A DNA stretch of 35,435 nucleotides, from the IMG/VR virus record IMGVR_UViG_3300049718_000026, positions 1-35,435 of that record; one strand, written 5' to 3'. Source of the stretch: a virus. The notes under the pieces were generated by a model. It did no database searches. It was given only the letters and a program-made list of their open reading frames with translations, and was not told where the DNA came from. This document shows positions 32,244 to 35,435 of the stretch, in pieces; the first letter of the stretch is position 1; each line of letters starts with the position of its first letter. Made by a program: the position numbers and the translations under genes.

Positions 32244-32395
32244 TGCCTGATCTGTGGAGAGACCCATATGGGTGGCTTGGTCCAGATGACTGGCCTTATT
32301 GGCCCAAAGGCTCAGAATTTGGCGAGGCACCCAATTCCTGTGGAATCAGAGATGGTGAAATGTGCTCTTCAGAAGCAAATATAACGTATAATTAA
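32243..32395 (+). CDS. small tryptophan-rich protein
   Basis: 50 residues starting MPDLWRDPYGWLGPDDWPYW, with four tryptophans in the first 20, ending in an acidic, Ser/Asn-rich tail. The ATG shares its A with the previous stop (TAATG), a common coupling in this operon. No ribosome binding site of its own, so expression would depend on reinitiation. Function unknown. Confidence 0.5.
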   Translation: MPDLWRDPYGWLGPDDWPYWPKGSEFGEAPNSCGIRDGEMCSSEANITYN

Positions 32396-32421
32396 GTTGT
32401 AAATTGCCACATTCCTGTGGC
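32387..32421 (+). promoter_or_regulatory. -10-like box and small hairpin before the next gene
   Basis: TATAAT at 32387-32392 lies shortly before a perfect six-pair hairpin GCCACA-TTCC-TGTGGC (32406-32421). The -35 region is poor. Together with the very strong AGGAGG of the next gene this may give it separate expression, or the hairpin may be a processing site. Weak evidence. Confidence 0.25.
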
Positions 32422-32444
32422 CTAACCGTCCCTAGGAGGACAAA

Positions 32445-32702
32445 ATGAGTGCTTCCAATTTCCTTTCTGGACTTGAGACCGTTGCTGCGAAGGGCGAGAC
32501 TGAACTGTCCGCAATTCTTGCACAGGTCACTGCCCTGCAGGCTTCTCTGCAGGCTGTTGGTGTGGCTTCCCCAGTCATGGCTTCCCTCGCAGCCAATCTT
32601 CTGGTTGCTGAGGCTTTCCTCAAAATGGCGGTGACTGATACCACTCCCTTTGTGACTGCACTTGAACAGGCTGTGGCTGCACTCATCGCAGCTAAAAGCT
32701 GA
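32445..32702 (+). CDS. small alanine-rich helical protein
   Basis: 85 residues, SASNFLSGLETVAAKGETEL followed by alternating Ala/Leu/Val helices (LAANLLVAEAFLKMAVTD). Amphipathic and acidic, with no clear transmembrane span. CTAGGAGGAC before the ATG is the strongest ribosome binding site in this cluster. Codon use is biased like abundant proteins, suggesting high expression. Not recognised by family. Confidence 0.65.
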   Translation: MSASNFLSGLETVAAKGETELSAILAQVTALQASLQAVGVASPVMASLAANLLVAEAFLKMAVTDTTPFVTALEQAVAALIAAKS

Positions 32703-32715
32703 GGAGATATCTACT

Positions 32716-32940
32716 GTGAGCGACAAGATTGATATTCCAGCTGCTGTTGTGTCTATGTGCTTTAAACCTTCTACCTGGCTGGCGGTTGGAGCCACAGCAC
32801 TGGTTGCTCTGATGGTTGGGTGCTTGGCATTTAAGACCATTCCTGCACCACAGCTTGATGCTTTCAAGACTGCTCTCACATTGATTGTCGGTGCATGGAT
32901 CATCATCGTTAAAGATGTGTTCAAGGGTGAGGAGAGCTGA
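32716..32940 (+). CDS. holin-like two-helix membrane protein
   Basis: 74 residues from GTG 32716 (GAGGAG nine bases upstream; the longer frame from 32662 overlaps the previous gene). Two hydrophobic helices, at about residues 19-37 (WLAVGATALVALMVGCLAF) and 47-63 (TALTLIVGAWIIIV), are joined by a short polar turn. The C-terminus is charged (KDVFKGEES). Size and topology fit class II holins, which time lysis by opening the inner membrane. Holin sequences are too variable to be certain. The hydrolase gene follows at once. Confidence 0.5.
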   Translation: MSDKIDIPAAVVSMCFKPSTWLAVGATALVALMVGCLAFKTIPAPQLDAFKTALTLIVGAWIIIVKDVFKGEES

Positions 32941-33396
32941 TGAAAGTCCTGTATGCTAGATCACCAACTCCAATCTCTGTGGCAATACGGATTGACACAT
33001 GGAGTTCTTGTAGCCATGTTGCTCTTCTGGAATCCGATGGCCGTCACATCATGGAGGCTCGTTTCCCAAAAGTTAGGAGAATTCTTCTGGAAGAATTCCT
33101 CACAGACAATGGAGAGGTGTGGTGCAAAGACATCTACTGTAGAAATGAAGCCAAAGCACTGGCGTGGGCAAGAACACAGATCGGACACAAATACGACTGG
33201 TCTGCACTGCTTGGATTCCCATTGCATCGGGACTGGTCACACAGGAGAGTGGTGGTGTTCTGAGTATGTTGCCATGGCTTTTGAGAAAGGGGACACTCCC
33301 TTGTTTGACTCGGAAGTTATCAACCGCATTGTCCCAGAACATATGGTCATCATCCACGGAACACCTGTTCTGAATTTCAATCCTGTGATGATCTGA
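32940..33396 (+). pseudogene. permuted NlpC/P60-like hydrolase gene with a +1 frame change
   Basis: The first frame (32940-33263) begins MKVLYARSPTPISVAIRIDT and carries WSSCSHVALLE, the likely catalytic His, then HIMEARF and ARTQIGHKYDWSALLGFPLH before stopping. The next frame continues the family with EWWCSEYVAMAFEKGDTPLF, the likely catalytic Cys, and ends at 33396. Reading +1 near 33238-33243 gives DWSH-GEWWCSEY in one chain of about 151 residues. YaeF/YiiX-like permuted papain-fold enzymes of this layout are found near phage lysis genes. Without the frame change the catalytic Cys is missing. A sequencing indel, a real mutation or a programmed +1 event are all possible. Confidence 0.65.
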
Positions 33397-33407
33397 AACA
33401 TTTACAG

Positions 33408-33457
33408 AATAAATAGATAATGGGCTCAGCACATGGGCCCATTATCTATTTATTTTT
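33408..33457 (+). terminator. strong bidirectional hairpin terminator
   Basis: AATAAATAGATAATGGGC (33408-33425) pairs perfectly with 33437-33454 over 18 bases, with an 11-base loop, and is followed by TTT. It lies between the convergent rightward late operon (ends 33396) and the leftward cluster (ends 33504). The T-rich outer stem on both strands would let it end transcription from either side. Very likely a true terminator. Confidence 0.9.
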
Positions 33458-33503
33458 ACGCCATTTAGTCACTGAAGCGCATATGTCACCTCCTGATAAA
33501 AAA

Positions 33504-33704
33504 TCAATCACTCCAATCTGCTGTTTCTTGCTGAATTAATTCTTCTGAAGATATATCTGTTTCTTCCATGCATTGAGGACAATAGACGAAACCACGATAC
33601 CTTCCATTGCCATCTCTAGCTATATGAAGTCTCTGTGGTGCCATTCGAACGTAATCCCAGCAGCCAAATTCACACAACAGACCGAGACATTCCCGTTTGG
33701 CCAC
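33504..33704 (-). CDS. small zinc-ribbon-like protein
   Basis: 66 residues starting at GTG 33704, because an in-frame stop lies two codons upstream and AGGA stands about nine bases before. Two cysteine pairs, CEFGC near residues 11-15 and CPQC near 42-45, are spaced about 30 residues apart as in a zinc ribbon. The middle is basic (RMAPQRLHIARDGNGRYRG) and the C-terminus acidic. It may bind nucleic acid. Last gene of the leftward operon. Confidence 0.6.
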   Translation of the reverse strand: MAKRECLGLLCEFGCWDYVRMAPQRLHIARDGNGRYRGFVYCPQCMEETDISSEELIQQETADWSD

Positions 33705-33707
33705 GCA

Positions 33708-34040
33708 TCACAGTCCTGTGCTGCCATTGCCAATGCTGCCTATGCTTCTGTTGCTTTCACCAGAAATTAGACCTGGTTTTTTGTCTTTATCTTCCTGATC
33801 CTCTGCCAGCTGGACGGCATGTTCATGAGTGACCATGTCAAGATGAAGTCCATCTTCCAGGTCTCTGACAAAGACAGCCCCATTGGGGAATTTCTTCTCC
33901 AGTTCAATAATATCCTGTGGGGTAATTGTCTGGCTCCCACCCATCTTAAAGATCAGCAGTGCACAGATCTTGTGCCACTGGATGTGCATAGGGACCAGAC
34001 GGCCATTGGCCTCACCATTGACTTTATCATTATCGTCCAT
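33708..34040 (-). CDS. hypothetical protein
   Basis: 110 residues from ATG 34040, chosen for AAGGAG seven bases upstream. The core MHIQWHKICALLIFKMGGSQ followed by TITPQDIIELEKKFPNGAVF resembles small uncharacterised phage proteins with the pattern W..I...L(I/M)xK(L/M)G...(I)T..D(I). The C-terminus is a polar, Gly/Ser/Asn-rich tail. It sits one base downstream of the membrane protein gene's stop. Confidence 0.6.
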   Translation of the reverse strand: MDDNDKVNGEANGRLVPMHIQWHKICALLIFKMGGSQTITPQDIIELEKKFPNGAVFVRDLEDGLHLDMVTHEHAVQLAEDQEDKDKKPGLISGESNRSIGSIGNGSTGL

Positions 34041-34041
34041 G

Positions 34042-34467
34042 TCATTTCTCCTTGGGACATCTGCTGTTGAATTTCTCAATCAAATGCTCCAGCTCCACAT
34101 CCTGAGCCATCAGGTGCTGCTGAATGCTTGTGCTCTCGTGAAGGATTGCCTCCACATCCTTATATGTGTCATCTGCTTGTTTGTCAGCTGCATCGCCACT
34201 TACCTTCTGACCGACCATGATTATTGACAACAGGACCAGCTGAAGAAAGGTCTGTGCAATCCACGCAATGAGAGCAGCCAGACCAGAGTGAATTGCCTCT
34301 GGTAGACTCAGAAGGGCAAGAATGGCAAAGGCATAGGCACACCACATGGTTCCAACACCTGCTGTGATCTTCACCCCAAGCCATGAATTAAATGTGTCTG
34401 CCTCCTTATTCAGCACCCTACCTTTTCGCAGCTCGATGTGTGGATGCGGAATGTGTTCATACAACAT
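34042..34467 (-). CDS. conserved inner-membrane protein
   Basis: 141 residues. The central stretch WLGVKITAGVGTMWCAYAFA and IAWIAQTFLQLVLLSIIMVG forms two transmembrane helices. I recall this as a widely conserved small membrane protein of phages and bacteria, of unknown function. The C-terminal part is a soluble coiled coil (DTYKDVEAILHESTSIQQHL). An AGGT site precedes the start. Overlaps the upstream gene by 11 bases. Confidence 0.65.
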   Translation of the reverse strand: MLYEHIPHPHIELRKGRVLNKEADTFNSWLGVKITAGVGTMWCAYAFAILALLSLPEAIHSGLAALIAWIAQTFLQLVLLSIIMVGQKVSGDAADKQADDTYKDVEAILHESTSIQQHLMAQDVELEHLIEKFNSRCPKEK

Positions 34468-34774
34468 GTTTATACCTATCTTCTATGGCAGAAAATATTT
34501 CCCGCAGAATATCTGGCTCCATTCTGAAGTCACGAAACGCATGAGTAAAAGCACTCAATGGAACACCATGCTGCAGGCCAAGTGAAACTGCCACAGCAAA
34601 TGCATTGAGCACGTCCCGGCTGAATGTTCCCTCTTTGCTGGAATCAAGGAAAATTTCCCCCAGTGATCCATCTTCATATTCCCCAGTCGAAACATGAACC
34701 GAAAGTTGGCCTGAACCTGCAGTGAAGCTTATGCCTCTGCGCCTGTTCGGAAGCTTTTCCCTTGGACTCGTCAT
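34457..34774 (-). CDS. orphan TSCPD / NrdJ C-terminal-like domain protein
   Basis: 105 residues: REKLPNRRRGISFTAGSGQL, then GSLGEIFLDSSKEGTFSRDV and AVAVSLGLQHGVPLSAFTHA FRDFRMEP. This resembles the TSCPD-type domain at the C-terminus of B12-dependent ribonucleotide reductase (pattern RxxLPxRR, LxEIFL, SLxLQxGVPL), but the catalytic reductase body is absent in the window. It may be a regulatory remnant or an independent small protein. Overlaps the previous gene by ATGA at 34771-34774. Confidence 0.55.
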   Translation of the reverse strand: MTSPREKLPNRRRGISFTAGSGQLSVHVSTGEYEDGSLGEIFLDSSKEGTFSRDVLNAFAVAVSLGLQHGVPLSAFTHAFRDFRMEPDILREIFSAIEDRYKHVV

Positions 34775-35031
34775 TGAATGGTCCTGGTTCTATCTTCATG
34801 CAGCTCATAGATGGTGTCACTGATTTTCCACATGACAAGTCCTAGTTTCTTGCCAGATTCTTCTGCAGCTTCCACCTGATATTCCTGCCACAGTTTTAGC
34901 GACTCTGGTGTGTGTCTTGGCACAAACTCAGGCTCTGGGTCAAGATCAAAGAATGCCTGGAATAGCTCCGCATTGGGTGCGAGAGGATCCTGTCCTGGCT
35001 TGTGAAAAATCATTTTCTGCTGTCTGATCAT
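34771..35031 (-). CDS. hypothetical protein
   Basis: 86 residues, acidic, starting MIRQQKMIFHKPGQDPLAPN, with FDLDPEPEFVPRHTPESLKL in the middle. GAGGAGGAA precedes ATG 35031. Not recognised. Predicted soluble. Its stop overlaps the next minus-strand gene start. Confidence 0.6.
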   Translation of the reverse strand: MIRQQKMIFHKPGQDPLAPNAELFQAFFDLDPEPEFVPRHTPESLKLWQEYQVEAAEESGKKLGLVMWKISDTIYELHEDRTRTIQ

Positions 35032-35151
35032 CTATTCCTCCTCATTCTCTGCGAATGGATTATCTGCTCCTGTTATGAAGCAGATGCCATACATCACGAA
35101 GATGATGGCGATGAATTGGGTCATAAGCCACAGATTCTTGACAACACTCAT
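35032..35151 (-). CDS. 39-residue single-pass membrane micro-protein
   Basis: ATG 35151 follows a strong AGGAGG about eight bases upstream. The peptide starts MSVVKNLWLMTQFIAIIFVM, has one hydrophobic helix and an acidic tail (FAENEEE). It overlaps the stop of the transglycosylase gene by ATGA and ends directly before the next ATG at 35031. A place next to a lysin suggests a lysis-related membrane role such as a small holin or antiholin, unproven. Confidence 0.65.
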   Translation of the reverse strand: MSVVKNLWLMTQFIAIIFVMYGICFITGADNPFAENEEE

Positions 35152-35435
35152 TGCTCCCTCCTGTTTATAGCTGCTCTGTTGGCATCATTGTGAATAATGT
35201 ATTCTGCTGTCTGCTTTGCATTTGCTTGGCCAGATACCTTTGGGAGCACAGTCAGCCATGCATCTACTCCAGGGACACCCATTGTGGATGCAATCATGGA
35301 GGCTCTGTCTATCGTCCCTTGCCCAGCATTATAGCCACCAAGTGATTTGTGCCAGTTGCCAGAATAACGTGCTTCTAGCCACAGCATGTGGTGGCAGCCA
35401 CCTTGAATTGCGCTCTGTGGATCAAATGGTGACGC
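35148..35435 (-). CDS. lytic transglycosylase / SLT-type lysin (partial)
   Basis: The C-terminal 95 codons are visible; the start lies beyond the window. The chain reads ASPFDPQSAIQGGCHHMLWL, then RYSGNWHKSLGGYNAGQGTI, which match the SLT fold (GGxxxL...YNAGxG). Such enzymes cleave the glycan strand of peptidoglycan, either for DNA entry or host lysis. The catalytic glutamate would be upstream, outside the window. It starts the leftward cluster that opposes the late operon. Confidence 0.8.
   Translation of the reverse strand, partial: ASPFDPQSAIQGGCHHMLWLEARYSGNWHKSLGGYNAGQGTIDRASMIASTMGVPGVDAWLTVLPKVSGQANAKQTAEYIIHNDANRAAINRREQ

Noticed and set aside
32953-33263. Second frame read as an independent 147-codon gene from 32953
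   Set aside because: The part upstream of about 33238 in that frame is out of phase with the family motifs, which lie in the first frame there; only its 3' part is meaningful.
1-35435. tRNA genes, CRISPR arrays, insertion sequences, attachment sites
   Set aside because: Looked for by eye on both strands; no cloverleaf, spaced direct-repeat array, transposase or integrase was found. A covariance-model scan could not be run.

Overview
This window is the virion-morphogenesis half of a contractile-tailed (myovirus-type) double-stranded DNA bacteriophage. No bacterial housekeeping genes, integrase, replication genes, tRNAs, CRISPR arrays or insertion sequences are visible. Genes overlap by ATGA or TAATG or lie a few bases apart, nearly all with clear purine-rich ribosome binding sites, as in a long phage late operon. 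The host cannot be named from the sequence. A lytic transglycosylase-type lysin and the overall gene set suggest a Gram-negative host, but that is inference.

Layout. (1) Positions 1-564, minus strand: three small accessory genes. (2) Positions 565-1359: an intergenic block of about 0.8 kb with very GT-rich stretches, holding candidate divergent promoters and a short attenuator-like hairpin. (3) Positions 1360-13000, plus strand: DNA packaging and head genes. These are a small-terminase-like protein, several micro-genes, the large terminase, a DUF1073 portal, a head-associated beta protein, a MuF-type minor head protein, a DUF2213 prohead protease with a separately encoded scaffold half, a Gp24-type cement protein and a DUF2184-type major capsid. 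(4) Positions 13076-15602: connector, neck and tail-completion genes (DUF4054, gp10-like, gp12-like). (5) Positions 15614-20370: DUF3383 tail sheath, tail tube, a tail assembly chaperone with a convincing programmed -1 frameshift extension, and the tape measure. (6) Positions 20370-25507: baseplate hub, spike and wedge (gp25-like, J-like, DUF2612). (7) Positions 25518-31851: tail fibre, a beta-helix tailspike and a repetitive Gly/Ser/Ala-rich fibre protein. (8) Positions 31848-33396: small membrane proteins, one holin-like, and a frameshifted permuted NlpC/P60-like hydrolase, closed by a strong hairpin terminator. (9) Positions 33504-35435, minus strand: a convergent operon with a partial lytic transglycosylase, small membrane proteins, an orphan TSCPD/NrdJ-like domain and zinc-ribbon-like proteins.

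The genes form one assembly pathway. The terminase packs DNA through the portal into a capsid built on scaffold and matured by the protease. Neck proteins close the head. A contractile tail, its length set by the tape measure, ends in a spike-tipped baseplate bearing fibres and a tailspike. The lysis genes then release progeny.

The most unusual points are: a related beta-rich module inserted into three virion proteins (cement, sheath, baseplate J); a degenerate repeat of about 20 residues making up most of a 546-residue fibre protein; the textbook frameshift signal in the chaperone; an apparently circularly permuted DUF6983-type baseplate protein; the split protease/scaffold; and the hydrolase whose catalytic cysteine lies beyond a +1 frame change.
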